Shown here: piece by piece, positions 31,155 to 42,828 of the stretch
Layout of the letters: each line of letters starts with the position of its first letter
How positions within the stretch are numbered: position 1 is the stretch's first letter
NCBI GenBank assembly: GCA_010909165.1
Contig: MU008169.1
Span: 1,798,001 to 1,862,000 of the forward strand
DNA: 64,000 nt
Reading direction: 5' to 3'
DNA from: Anthoceros angustus
Taxonomy: Eukaryota > Streptophyta > Anthocerotopsida > Anthocerotales > Anthocerotaceae
Program-made: the position numbers and the translations under genes
The notes under the pieces: model-generated
Seen by the model: the letters and a program-made list of their open reading frames with translations, nothing else
What the model was told of the DNA's origin: nothing
Database searches by the model: none

Positions 31155-33365
31155 ATGGGGCCGGCGAGGGAGGGCAGTGGCGGGGGGGCGGGGACCGGCT
31201 GCGGATCGGAGACCGATGGCGGTGACTCCTGGGCGGCGCCCGCTCCCGGCCCAGCGGCTGCGGGCAGGGGTGTACAAGCAGGGGATCTGGACGCTGCAGG
31301 AGCTGCTCGTCCTGCAGGGGTGCGGCGGGAGGACATCGTGCGGAGGAAGGAGGGCTTCGAGCGGCAGCTCAAGGAGGCCTGGCGCAGAAGGAGCTCAAGT
31401 CTAGGGTGGAGCGGTGGCAGGAGATCGAGGAGGCCTGCTGGGCGAGGGGCGTGCACCGCAGCGCGGAGCAGTGCCAGTCCCGGTGGGAGTACATGAGCCG
31501 GGAGTGGAGAAGGATCAACCGCCATGAGAGCAGCTGCACCAGGTTCGGGGAGCCGTCGTACTGGGCCATGTCGGCCGGGGAGAGGACGCACCGGGGGCTC
31601 GTGTCTAATTTCCCCTACGAGCTCTACCAGGCCCTGCTGGAGTGGGTGGGGAAGCTCACCAGGAACGTGCACTTCCACCAGTGCCCCGGGACTGCTGATG
31701 CTGCGCACTCGGCTGGATGTACAGGTGAGGTGTGGTTTGGTTTAGGGTTTGGGTTAGGGTTTCGTGATGGGGGCGGAGCTGATGTTGTTCGTGGTGGCAG
31801 AGAGCTCGACCAGTGATGTGCACGGGGGGTACGGTGAGTGCCAGGTGATGGATGGGAATGTGGAGTGTGGGGCTATATCGAGTGCCAGGCAGAGCAGCTC
31901 AGGTGAGCACAGTGGGGGTGGGCAAGGGCATTTTTCTCCCGGGTTGCCAGCTCCTGGGCCTTATCATTTCCCGCATTTGGGTTCGTTTCCACCACCGTGT
32001 GTTCCTGGTGGGATGTTCCCACCCTTGCCTTACCCGCCTATGCCATGGCCTCATCCGTCGTACCCCATGCACCCCGGGTATTTCCAGCAGCCAGTGATGG
32101 CGCCCTGCGCACCTATGGCTGGTCAGGTTCCGGGGGCGGGGCCGCCGTCTTGTGCTGCTGGCTTCCTGCCTGGAGACTGCTCTTCTCCCTGCGGGCACTC
32201 TGGTGTGGGAGGTTGCAGAGGTGGGACTGCTTGTTCCAGTTCCTCGTTCCGCCCGTGTGTCTGTGCTTCTCGTGGGGCCGGGCAGAGTAATGTAGGGAGT
32301 GGGCATGCTGCAGCTTGGGCTGGTTGTTGCCAGCAGCCGGTTAAGGGGTCGGATTCAGCTGCTGTCTGTCCCTCAGCGGTGTCTCCCAATAAGCCTGGAC
32401 AGCCGGCACCTCAGCCGACACAGCAGAAGTCGCCGCCTGATGCTGGTGAGTCGGTCACTGCAACCCAGTTTCCACAAGGACCTGGCGATGTTATGCAATC
32501 TTGCCACCCAGGTTGGAAGGTGGGACCCAGTGGCGCTGTTTTTGGTGGTCAACAATGCTCTGCCTGTTCCTCGGGCGGTTTCTTCCCGACGAATTTCGTC
32601 CGGCCTCCATCACCCTTCTTTTATGGTTCTCCCGTTTACTTGCCTTATCCTTGTCCGAGATGTAATATGAATCCTTGGGCTTTTAGCTATCAGCCCCCTC
32701 CACACAGCGGGCATTCTGGTTGCCCTGCTCAAGCTCCTGGCCCTGCATCATGGCAAAAACCGGAGGAAAGGCCTCCAGAGAAGGCAAGACAGGTGCTGTA
32801 TCCAAGGGGAGTTTCAACCAACGCGGATGGTGCTGATATTACTGACGCAGTTTTATGTGATGGAGGTATCACTCCGTTCCAGGAACCCCAATTACGGTAA
32901 GATCCAACTGATCCCTTGTCTCATTTTTCTCTCAGTCCCTTGTACAAAGTGTGGGTTGTCAATTTGTGCAACGGTTGTGTGAAGGGATACGGATGGGGAC
33001 ACTCACGAAGTAGAGGAGGCACAATACGAGGACGAGCCACGGTTCGTCATGACTGAAGAATGGGCCGAGTTTTTTGCCCGATCCGAGGCCCGTCGTCGTG
33101 AAAGTAAGCGCCAGTTCGCCTGAATGATCAGCAGTGCAGTAGCAAAGGTTGTCTGAACGCACGCGCTTTTGCAGGAAAACGGCAACAAAAAATGGAGGCC
33201 AAGGCTGCGAGGAAGTCTCCGAGGGGTGGTTTACCGTCCCAAGAGGTGGACCGGCCATATCTTGCGGATTCTGAGGTTAATGTAGATAATATAGTCTCTG
33301 GTGATGTTAATCAGGCCCTCGGCAATACTAGTCATCCAGATTCTCAGTTGTACATTGATTTGTAG
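31155..33365 (+). CDS. Trihelix (ASR3-like) transcription factor, frame-broken first exon
   Basis: The trihelix domain is spread over three frames within 31155-31690. KQGIWTLQELLVLQ is in one frame, VRREDIVRRKEGFERQLKEA in a second, and ERWQEIEEACWARGVHRSAE then QCQSRWEYMSREWRRINRHE in the third. Two single-base losses, at about 31318 (in CTGCAGGGGTGCGG) and 31385 (GCCTGGCGCAGAAGG), would explain the last two shifts. The middle exon (about 31800-32896) is Pro/Gly/Cys-rich. Later exons near 32980-33102 and 33175-33365 give the conserved tail VMTEEWAEFFARSEARRRE and KRQQKMEAKAARKS, stop at 33363. The domain is of the ASR3-like clade of Myb/SANT-like factors. The intact tail argues for a real gene with sequencing errors over a pseudogene, but either is possible. 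Confidence 0.75.
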
Positions 33366-33492
33366 GAATGAGGTTTGCAATTGCAAATTCGCACTTGAAG
33401 ATCAAAAGGTGTATGAGTGTAGAAAAGAGTGTAGAAAAAAACTATGACTGTAGAAACCGCAAATGTCCATCGAGAATTTCCAGAAGAACCTG

Positions 33493-35555
33493 TTACGAGT
33501 GTCGTCTTTTCTTGCTCAGTTCAACATAATCTTCCCACTTTCGATGGTCTAGCTCCCTAAGGTCATCAAGCTGCGCAATAGCTAACAAGTAACGAGAGAG
33601 GTGTAGAAGTTCCTGATCTGACGACCGATTAAGATGGGCTTTCCGAAATGGTCTGATCACGAGACCGTTCTGTGGATTCATTACGTAATTCCTCGCTAGA
33701 TCATCGAACATAATGGTGTTGCCAGGGTGGTAAAACTGCAGGAGATGAAAGCCAAGAACGAGGTTAGAATGGGGATACATGATGGAGAATCGGAGCATGT
33801 CCTGAAAGTGAACTAAAAAGTCCTGGCTTTTACCTCTGGAAACTTCCCCCACAAGACACCTAGAGGCTTACAATCAAAGACACCGAGGGTATCCGATTGG
33901 ACTGTGATCATAGCAAGGTGGTCAAGCAGTGCAGTAATCTTGTAGTCGGAATGGCTAAGGACACCTAGCTCTTTCATCTTCACTTCTACCCATTTCATGC
34001 TGAGATAACGGACAGGTTAGAATACGATTCAGATACATCTAATATAAACTACGCAGGAAACCGGCAACGTTCACAAGCCTCACCTTGTTGCTGACCAGAT
34101 AACAATGTCATACTCTGTGTAGGCAGCTGCAAGAAATTCATGGAGATCTGCCATGACATCACTGTGAGTTCATTGCCGACCCTCTCAAACACTCGCAATA
34201 TGCCCTGCTTTCCTGCCACTAACAGCTTGTCACCATTGCCAGTATAGAAGAATCTGACAGACAAGTAAGGCCAATACAGTGACAGCAGAATCTACATGGA
34301 TACCATCAATAAGGCAGGTCCAGGCAATCGAGACTTACAAGGCCGCATGAGCTCACGAGGGTTCTCGGCCTTGGAGCGATGATCAAAAAGCGTGTAGTCA
34401 ATGTCCAACACAAGCAATTTCTTTCCCTCCCGACAAGGGTTCAGCAATGATATCTGTCAGTTGCAAAGTCACCCATGAGCTTCCAACCCATCTTGGCGGT
34501 TTGCCACACATATTCTGGACCCAACACACTGAACTCACCTTATATTGCTCCACCCGGCGTCGGATTTTCTGTTTGTTAACGTCCCTGTCCTGAATATAGA
34601 CGACATCTTCATCTCCAATTTCGAAATCATCAAGTACTTGAGGTGCATCCACAGGATCCACAAGAATCTCATCTTCCACAGTGCTGGAAAATCGAGTGTT
34701 AGAGTCTGCAAGGACAAAGATCACAGAAGAGATAGTCCACACAGGATCTTAGAGAGCTGCTTTATAGCCTCTTGAGCAGAATAGAGCCACCAATTAGCTA
34801 GGAGCGGCGAGCGTTCCCTCCCTTACAGAGAAGCCAAAGCAGAGACAGACAGGAAGCACCACTCCCAAAAACAGCTTGCCCAAAGAGCTTTTAAGCCTAG
34901 GGCAGATATCAGCAAAACCTAAACTCATCAACAACCACACATCGACCCACTCAAGCTCAATACACAACTTCCAGGTACAACGACCCTGACTGCCAAGAAG
35001 AAGCTCCATTTGCATCCATATATCCGGCACCACTCCGCTACACTGCAACGGATACAGTGCAACGGTAAGCTACAGCTCAGTACACTCTACGCCTATCACA
35101 CCTTCAGTGTGCCGCGGATTAACCTTTCTCGCGGAATACCACGTTGCTCTATTCCTGGAAGAGACAACGCTCGGCCTAAGGCGAAGTCTCAGCTAACGCA
35201 CCATGCAGATCCACCCCTACGCGACCTCAACAACCGCAGCCACATTCCACCACCCGGCCAGCTAAACCTATCCGAGAACTGCTTACCCCATCATCATGAT
35301 CTTCATTCCAGGCTTCAGATTCAAATCCGCCAGCAGAGACGCGTCCGTGGCTGGCTTGGACCCCGCCTTCACGTTCAGCAGCTTCTGCCGCTTTGGCAGC
35401 ACACTTGTAACCTCACAGATCCGCCGCTTCAACTCTCCCACTGTATCATCTGCGCACACTCTGACCGTGTAGTCCTTCCCTGCCCATTTCACCGCCAGGG
35501 TCACCTCCTCCTCGCTGCCTGGACTCAGCGCGCCGCTCCCGGACGCCATCGCCAC
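33493..35555 (-). CDS. UBLCP1: UBLCP1-type ubiquitin-like domain phosphatase
   Basis: Minus strand, six exons. The first, 35555-35287, starts [20 protein letters not shown] and encodes a ubiquitin-like fold ([29 protein letters not shown]). Then [20 protein letters not shown] and RRRVEQYK (~34.55-34.7 kb). The catalytic exon (~34.35-34.46 kb) has [20 protein letters not shown], the DxDxT phosphatase motif. Next [20 protein letters not shown] (~34.08-34.15 kb), [20 protein letters not shown] and [10 protein letters not shown] (~33.85-33.98 kb), and the last exon 33735-33493, with [20 protein letters not shown]. Family members are HAD-type phosphatases that bind the proteasome Rpn1 subunit through the UBL and dephosphorylate the 26S particle in the nucleus. 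All catalytic motifs are present. It is head to head with eRF3. Confidence 0.95.
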
Positions 35556-36014
35556 CGTGCAGCCCGGTACCCAGGAAAGACACGTTTGAGACGTGAAACG
35601 ATGAAACGCTGAAAAAACGTTGAAACGCGCCCGGCTCGGTTACCACTCGCAATTACTGCTACAACTGGCCAGCAGACTGGAGGTCGCCAAAGACTCGCAT
35701 TCGCCTTCCAGTGTAAGAAGTTCTTCGCCAGAACAGACGTCCGGGCGCTGTAGCAATGCGGGAGCGGAAGCGAATGTGCATGCTTCTGGAGCATCGAATT
35801 TTGAGACGCACAGACGAATTGCTTGTTAGGGTAAAGGCTAGGGCAGGGATGCCTATAGTTTCTGCAAATTTAGGTTTTCGTGCAATCGCTTTGCTTTTCC
35901 TGGACACGCTTCTTCTGGAACAGGTCACACCGATACGATTACCGCGCGGTGGACTGGCCGTCGTGTGTCGGGAAGGCTGCGCCCACGCGCGTCTGGGAGC
36001 CGGCCGAGCTAGCC
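35556..36014. promoter_or_regulatory. Shared head-to-head promoter, UBLCP1 (-) / eRF3 (+)
   Basis: Only 459 bp separate the UBLCP1 ATG (35555, minus) from the first eRF3 ATG (36015, plus). Both transcripts must start in this interval, so it acts as a bidirectional promoter unless the eRF3 duplication shifts the real start. No TATA box is evident. Confidence 0.5.
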
Positions 36015-37111
36015 ATGACGACCGAGGATACCTGGTCTGAGAAATTCTCCCAACAGGGTGGTGAGGAGGATGATGCGGCCAACGAGTCCTGGGCCGACAA
36101 GTTCTCTGATGTGCAAGCGGATGGCCCTCGTAAGGAGGATGCAGACACGAAGCCAGCACAGGAGGAGGCTGCTGCAGTCAAGCTGGCTGAACTGGATCTG
36201 AACAGGGAGGCGCAAGGTGGGTGGATGAGGTCAAGGGCGTGCTGAATTGGTGAGAAGGATTGTTTGAGGAGGAGGGGGAGTGGAGTGAGCTGGATGGAGG
36301 ATGGCGTTACGGGATTGGGGTCATTCGTGTAGGGTTGGGACTTGAACCCGGGGTTTTGCCATGTGGAGGCTCTGTATGCTTAATTTCGGTGGTCTTGCTT
36401 TCCTAGATGCTGATGAGCGTGAGGAGGTTGTGCCTCGTGAGGTCACTGAGGAAGGAGCCGGGGACCACGAGCATCGGACAAGCCTGTTGAGGCTCCGGAA
36501 GAGCCGAGCGACAACAGAAAGCATGTGAACGTGGTTTTCATCGGTCATGTCGGTAGGTTTGGGGGCTCGTTTGTTCTTCTGTAGGCGTCGTTTTGTGTGT
36601 TGAAGAGGTGGCCCGTTGGAGGGATTTCAACCGTGCGCCGATATTACTGCTCAGATGCGGGAAGTCCACTATTGGAGGACAGACACTTTACTTGAGTAAC
36701 ATGGTTGATGAGCGCACCATCCAGAAGTATGAGCGTGAAGCCAAAGAAAAGAATCGGGAGAGCTGGTACTTTGGGATCCGTCACCAATCGCTGATCACGG
36801 AACCAGAATCTCTCGTGCATCACTTTCTGGATTTGTTGAATGTCCACGGGCATCGTGAGGGGCTTCTAAGTTTTAATTTATGGATGATGCCTATCAGGTA
36901 CATGGCTTACATCATGGACACCAATGAAGAAGAGCGTGCAAAGGTTTGATGCTTTGTATGTGTGCATGGTTTTCCGTCAGTAGTTTGAGTAGTTCGAGTA
37001 CAAGTTTCTTTTAATGGGGAGCTGTACACGAACTTTTCCTTTGACCAAAGGGTTTCATTTCCTCCTCTATTGATATGCCATATCACTTTGCAGGGTAAGA
37101 CTGTGGAGGTT
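36002..37111 (+). pseudogene. Duplicated eRF3 5' segment, copy 1 (frame-broken)
   Basis: This 1110-bp block carries exons 1-4 of eRF3 and part of exon 5, with their introns, and is repeated at 37112-38229. Exon 1 (from ATG 36015) is intact. Exon 2 has CATCGGACAAG where copy 2 has CATCGGGACAAG, and exon 3 has GCGGGAAG where copy 2 has GCGGGGAAG (P-loop codons), so both are out of frame. The copies differ chiefly by 1-bp indels in homopolymers. The block ends in the middle of exon 5 (GGTAAGACTGTGGAGGTT) fused to the 5' UTR, with GGCCGAGCT shared at both breakpoints. Confidence 0.85.
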
Positions 37112-37124
37112 GGCCGAGCTAGCC

Positions 37125-40100
37125 ATGACGACCGAGGATACCTGGTCTGAGAAATTCTCCCAACAGGGTGGTGAGGAGGATGATGCGGCCAACGAGTCCT
37201 GGGCCGACAAGTTCTCTGATGTGCAAGCGGATGGCCCTCGTAAGGAGGATGCAGACACGAAGCCAGCACAGGAGGAGGCTGCTGCAGTCAAGCTGGCTGA
37301 ACTGGATCTGAACAGGGAGGCGCAAGGTGGGTGGATGAGGTCAAGGGCGTGCTGAATTGGTGAGAAGGATTGTTTGAGGAGGAGGGGGAGTGGAGTGGAG
37401 CTGGATGGAGGATGGCGTTACGGGATTGGGGTCATTCGTGTAGGGTTGGGACTTGAACCCGGGGGTTTTGCCATGTGGAGGCTCTGTATGCTTAATTTCG
37501 GTGGTCTTGCTTTCCTAGATGCTGATGAGCGTGAGGAGGTTGTGCCTCGTGAGGTCACTGAGGAAGGAGCCGGGGACCACGAGCATCGGGACAAGCCTGT
37601 TGAGGCTCCGGAAGAGCCGAGCGACAACAGAAAGCATGTGAACGTGGTTTTCATCGGTCATGTCGGTAGGTTTGGGGGCTCGTTTGTTCTTCTGTAGGCG
37701 TCGTTTTGTGTGTTGAAGAGGTGGCCCGTTGGAGGGATTTCAACCGTGCGCCGATATTACTGCTCAGATGCGGGGAAGTCCACTATTGGAGGACAGACAC
37801 TTTACTTGAGTAACATGGTTGATGAGCGCACCATCCAGAAGTATGAGCGTGAAGCCAAAGAAAAGAATCGGGAGAGCTGGTACTTTGGGATCCGTCACCA
37901 ATCGCTGATCACGGAACCAGAATCTCTCGTGCATCACTTTCTGGATTTGTTGAATGTCCACGGGCATCGTGAGGGGCTTCTTAAGTTTTAATTTATGGAT
38001 GATGCCTATCAGGTACATGGCTTACATCATGGACACCAATGAAGAAGAGCGTGCAAAGGTTTGATGCTTTGTATGTGTGCATGGTTTTCCGTCAGTAGTT
38101 TGAGTAGTTCGAGTACAAGTTTCTTTAATGTGGGGAGCTGTACACCGAACTTTTCCTTTTGACCAAAGGGTTTCATTTCCTCCTCTATTGATATGCCATA
38201 TCACTTTGCAGGGTAAGACTGTGGAGGTTGGCCGAGCTCATTTTGAGACGGAGAAATCTAGATTTACTATTTTGGATGCTCCGGTGGGCTCCCTTTCTTT
38301 AACCTAAGTTGTTTGATGGCTCTCGCTTTCTAGAGAATGTGTTAGCTATCGGAGATGCTATGTTTGTTTGTTTGGAAGTGTTGGGTTAGACTGACATTTC
38401 TCCCTTCATATAGGGACATAAAAACTATGTGCCAAATATGATTGCCGGTGCCTCACAGGCCGATGTTGGAGTTCTGGTTAGTTGTGCAACTCTTGTTACA
38501 ACTCTTTAGAGCACTTGGCCTTTCGCAATGAAAGGTTCGATGATGGCTGACTTTTGTTGGTGCTCTAGGTGGTTGCTGCTCGACGAGGAGAATTTGAGAC
38601 TGGCTTTGAGAGAGGAGGCCAGACGCGAGAGCATGCACAACTAGCAAAGACACTAGGTGTATCAAAGTTGCTGGTGGTGGTCAACAAGATGGATGACCCT
38701 TCAGTGGAATGGTCCAAAGAAAGGTTTGGACCTCAGACAGACTGATTTCTAGGTTTATGCACACCTGTCTGTACATCTTATCGCAATGCTGATCTTGATC
38801 GGTTCTTGATTGCAGGTTTGATGAGATTGAGAAAAAGATAACACCATTCTTACGGTCGTGTGGGTACAATGTAAAGAAAGGTGAGTGAAACAGTGTGCAG
38901 CTACCTCACAAGATTCTGGTGGAATTTGTTAAGCGGATCTTTGATTGTTGACACCCCATTTTTGAATGCAGACGTTTCATTTCTGCCAATTTCTGGGCTT
39001 TTGGGTATTAACATGAAGACAAGGATGGGCAAAGACATATGTCCCTGGTATGATGGGCCCTGTCTCTTTGAAGCGCTTGATGCAGTAGAGCTTCCAGAAA
39101 GAGATGACAGTGGTCCTTTCAGGTACTCCACCTGTGCAGACATGAGAATTCCTCCCGTGCCTCCTGGTCTTGGTATGATTCTAGTATGGCTAATACGTTT
39201 AGCATGTGATTGCAGAATGCCTCTTATTGACAAGTACAGGGATATGGGAACCGTTGTAATGGGCAAAATAGAGTCTGGAAGTGTGCGACGAGGGGACAGC
39301 TTGTTGGTGATGCCGAACAAGGTATCTGATTACGTTTTAAGCTAATTTGTTGACAGCTTGTTGGTGACGTTTGTTGGCGTCTGATTATGTTGATCTCAAA
39401 CCAACTTGTTTGTGTGTGCCGGTTGTCCCTGTTGACTGTGGAGGCTCATCATGTATTCTGTCCTTGAGCACAGGCCAATGTGAAAGTGGTCACAATATAC
39501 AGAGACAATGATGAGGTTTCTTATGCTAGACCTGGGGAGAACCTTCGGATCAGAATATCTGGGGTGGAGGAGGAAGATATCTCACCTGGTTTTGTACTTT
39601 CGAGTTTGAGTAAATATCCAGCACTTGCCTCACTGCACTACATGTAGATAGTTTGCCTGATGCTGCCTATCAATTCAAACTGATGTGGAACTGGGGGTAT
39701 CTGATCAGTAGTTCTTCGAGCGATATGGGCTGACTGAATTGTGAATTGTCGATGTGGCTGACTGAGTTGTTGATTGTGGTACAGCCAAGCCAATAACTGC
39801 TGTTTTGGAGTTCGATGCCCAGCTACAAATACTTGAGCTTCTTGATCACAAGGTGGCCTGTCTTGGATGAAGTAGCCCAGCCATGGGCTTTTTGAGCTAG
39901 GGTTTATGCACGGTGCAAAGATCTATACTCCTGCATGTACAGACCTTTGCTTGCGGGTCGTGTCCTAAAGGTCACATTGTGTATGCAGGCTATCTTCACA
40001 GCAGGTTATAAGGCTGTCCTACATGTCCACTCTGTTGTAGAGGAATGTGAGATCATTGAGATCTTACAACAGATTGACCCAAAGACAAGAAAGCCGATGA

Positions 40101-40449
40101 GGAAGAAAGTTCTCTTTGTCAAGAGTGGGGCCGTTGTGGTTGTTCGTATTCAGGTACTATTTTCACTGCCAAATCTGATGGGAGTGATGACTTGTCCTAA
40201 CTGTTTTACGCTCTGAACGATACTAATAGAACTTTAATATCATGCAAGGTGAATGAGCTCATCTGTGTGGAGAAGTTTGAAGACTTTCCTCAGCTGGGGC
40301 GTTTCACTCTTCGTGATGAAGGTTGTTCTCGCCTTACTTATTGAGTGCATCTGCTGCGTCTCTTGGGATGGTCGTGCTCTTACATCTCTGGTACTACAGG
40401 CAAGACGGTGGCGATTGGTAAGGTGGTAAAGCTATCCACTCAGGACTGA
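37125..40449 (+). CDS. Eukaryotic release factor 3 (eRF3, GTPase)
   Basis: Fifteen exons from ATG 37125: 37125-37326, 37519-37665, 37768-37879, 38013-38058, 38212-38283, 38414-38476, 38569-38723, 38816-38880, 38972-39122, 39216-39321, 39474-39609, 39785-39852, 39989-40153, 40249-40321 and 40400-40449. Sum 1611 nt, 536 residues. The short acidic N terminus has two W-KFS repeats ([16 protein letters not shown]). The GTPase domain has [22 protein letters not shown] and VVNKMDD; domains 2 and 3 follow ([34 protein letters not shown]). eRF3 binds eRF1 and drives GTP-dependent translation termination in the cytosol. If the upstream duplication is real, the native promoter now drives the broken copy and this copy lacks its own promoter; if it is an assembly error, the gene is normal. 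Confidence 0.95.
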
Positions 40450-41633
40450 CGCCAGTCTATCTAATCAGCTAAGCTCCAAGTCGGCTGATTCCATACTTCA
40501 TGGTACCCAAATGTGTGAAAAGGTTTTTGCTCTTTTGGCTCAGTGCCGTTGTCACAACGTTTATTAATCTACCTAGTTTTGCTGACGGTACAGGAATCAA
40601 TTAAGGGCCACCAGCTTTTGGACTCCTGGTGAGCCGCTTGGAGCTGTCAGTCGCGGTATCTCTTGAAGTGCCCCCCCGCAGATTTAACCGTGAGCAAAGC
40701 AGGAGGTATGAAATCCTTTCTTTATCCAAGTCTCATGACCATGGAGGTTTGTCCATGCGGCAAGAAGTAATAGGAAGGGGAGATCAGGTTGGAGTCGTCG
40801 ACTGGTCACACGGACCCAAGAAAGCAGCACAGTGGCGGGCATGACCTTGGGAGACACTCAACCAACAAGTGAAGTTTGATCTAGATTACACCTTAAGAGT
40901 CAGAGGTACTAGTGGTCCACGTTCCAGACGAGAGCGGCCACCGTGGAGTCGGGCATGGGGAATCGGAGAAGCTGTATTGGTTTCTCTGCAGGCCTTGCAA
41001 TCTAGCCGTGGCGAACTGTTTAGCGACACGGAGCCACTGCCTACAATTTTTCCTTTTGCTTCCTTAGAGGCGTTTTTCCCTTCCCCAGCGTGGGTGACGA
41101 TACTGCCTACCTTTTCCATTCAGGGAAATAAAGTACCTGCTGAAGACACGTATACGACTCAGGAACAGCTTGCTCGATCAGCAGTCTGCCGGAATGATAA
41201 TTGTATTGGGTAGGTACTCATCGATGCAAACATTCTACATCTGTTTTGTAATGAAGGCTGTCATTAAGTGATTAGGTACCACTCGCATTGTTCTCAGGGT
41301 CGGGGAGTTTAGTGTGTGTCTGTTGTTTATTAGGCGCAAGAGAAGATAGAAATTGGGTGATATTGGGGGAAGTGGGAAAAGGGGTTTATCTGCAGTTGTG
41401 GCTGGTACGCGCTCCACCCCCCAATTGGCTCCTAGCCTATCCCCTTCCGGTGCCTTATCCAGGAAGGGGCCAAGCGTCTGGCCAAACCAAACCCCTGCCC
41501 CCTTTTGCTCTGTCAAACTCGGTTGCACATCTCCCGCCGTGTTGCCTTGACTTCACTCCGCCTCACGCCCGGAGCGTGCGTGCATTTCTCCCGCCCCATC
41601 CAGCAAGCCGCGAAGCTACCGAAACCAGGAGCG
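40450..41633. other. Intergenic; 3' flank of eRF3 and 5' flank of PsbX
   Basis: No gene recognised. The part from about 41280 to 41633, pyrimidine-rich and leading into GAGCG-ATGGCG, is the likely PsbX promoter and leader. Confidence 0.4.
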
Positions 41634-42196
41634 ATGGCGTGCGCAGCTGCTGTCACCGTGGCCGTGGCGCCCGCCGTGTTGGCGCAGCAGAGCAGCCGGG
41701 CCATGCCCGCGCACCAGGGCCTGGCCATGGCCGCCCCGACCAAGCGGACGAGGCTGGTGGCCGCCTCCGGCAGCCGCGTCGTCATGAGGTAGGCACACAA
41801 TGCAATGCCATTGTGCTATACTATGCTGCCGCTCCAGGGACCGGAAGGGGGAGGAAAGTTCCAACTCTAGCCTCAGTTTCTGTTCCGGAGGAGAATGGAC
41901 GCCTCAGTGTTGTGTCCGCAAAAATTCTGCTCCCTCTGTACAGTCTCTAATTCCGTGCCATGTGCTGGATTCTGTGCAGCGCCGCGCCTCAAAAGCAGCA
42001 CAATGAAGCTGGCCTCACAGCCCTAGCTCTGCTGGCTGCCGCCGTCTTGCCTGAGATCGCTGAGGCCGCGCAACCAGGAGTGTCGCCGTCGCTCAAGAAC
42101 CTGCTGCTCAGCGTTCTGGCTGGAGGTGTGGTGTTGTCTGCCATCGGTGTTGCCGTTGCTGGAGTGTCCACCTTCGACCCTATCAAGAGGCGGTGA
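41634..42196 (+). CDS. psbX: Photosystem II subunit PsbX, plastid precursor
   Basis: Two exons, 41634-41788 and 41980-42196, totalling 372 nt and 123 residues. The N terminus [20 protein letters not shown] is an Ala/Ser/Arg-rich plastid transit peptide. A thylakoid-transfer-like hydrophobic stretch ([19 protein letters not shown]) precedes the mature protein. The mature part [20 protein letters not shown] then [16 protein letters not shown] is the single membrane helix and stromal tail typical of PsbX. It is a small PSII core subunit near cytochrome b559, affecting quinone exchange and PSII stability. A nuclear gene is normal for land plants. Confidence 0.95.
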
Positions 42197-42828
42197 TTGA
42201 TTGCCTAGGAATCGGATTTTGCCGCTCCGGATCGGAATCCCCCATGCTTGTACAAGATCTGCTGTAATACATTCGGATTTTTTCTTAGACATTTGTAAAT
42301 CTGAGGCGAGCAGGGGCCTTCATCGGGCTACGCAACTGTATTCGCCGACATCTCAACTCAAACATGTAAATCGGATTTACTTGCAAGCATCTGTGGCATG
42401 CCACTCACTCCACTTCCTTCTTACCATGCCTCCTTTCCTGTCCCGTCATTCGCCATCACACTCTTGCTTGAAAGTTGAGTCCTTGTTTCAATTGTGGAGG
42501 AAATTGGAGGAGCAAATGACGCTCAATGACTTTCCAAGAACAAAATGTAGGATCGCAACCCTACCAAATCCTTTCGGAACAGCATCTGGCTGGCTGATCC
42601 GCTTCGTCTTCAAGCCTGGACTGAGCGGCCGGCTGAACGCGCGCTGAGCTACATCTGTTTCGGATAATGCAACCACAAGCAGAGCTCAGGACCACTGCAG
42701 GCCTAGAGGGGATCGAGCCGAGTGACCGGGTGAGCTGAACTTGGAGGCCAGCCAGAACCGTCCGCAAGCCAAGGCCATATGTGAGGGAGCAGTCGAAAGG
42801 CGTGGAAGGTACTTGGAATCCGGCAGCT
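42197..42828. other. Intergenic between PsbX and TL29
   Basis: No coding sequence recognised; both flanking genes are photosynthetic and read in the same direction. The last ~100 bp is the TL29 5' region. Confidence 0.4.

Noticed and set aside
31264-33365. Separate proline-rich gene downstream of the trihelix
   Set aside because: The splice sites and the conserved EEWAEFFARSEARRR tail make it one gene with the trihelix exon.
36320-36365. tRNA-like T-arm (minus strand GGTTCAAGTCC) in an eRF3 intron
   Set aside because: No acceptor stem, A box or cloverleaf could be built around it; repeated only because the whole intron is duplicated.
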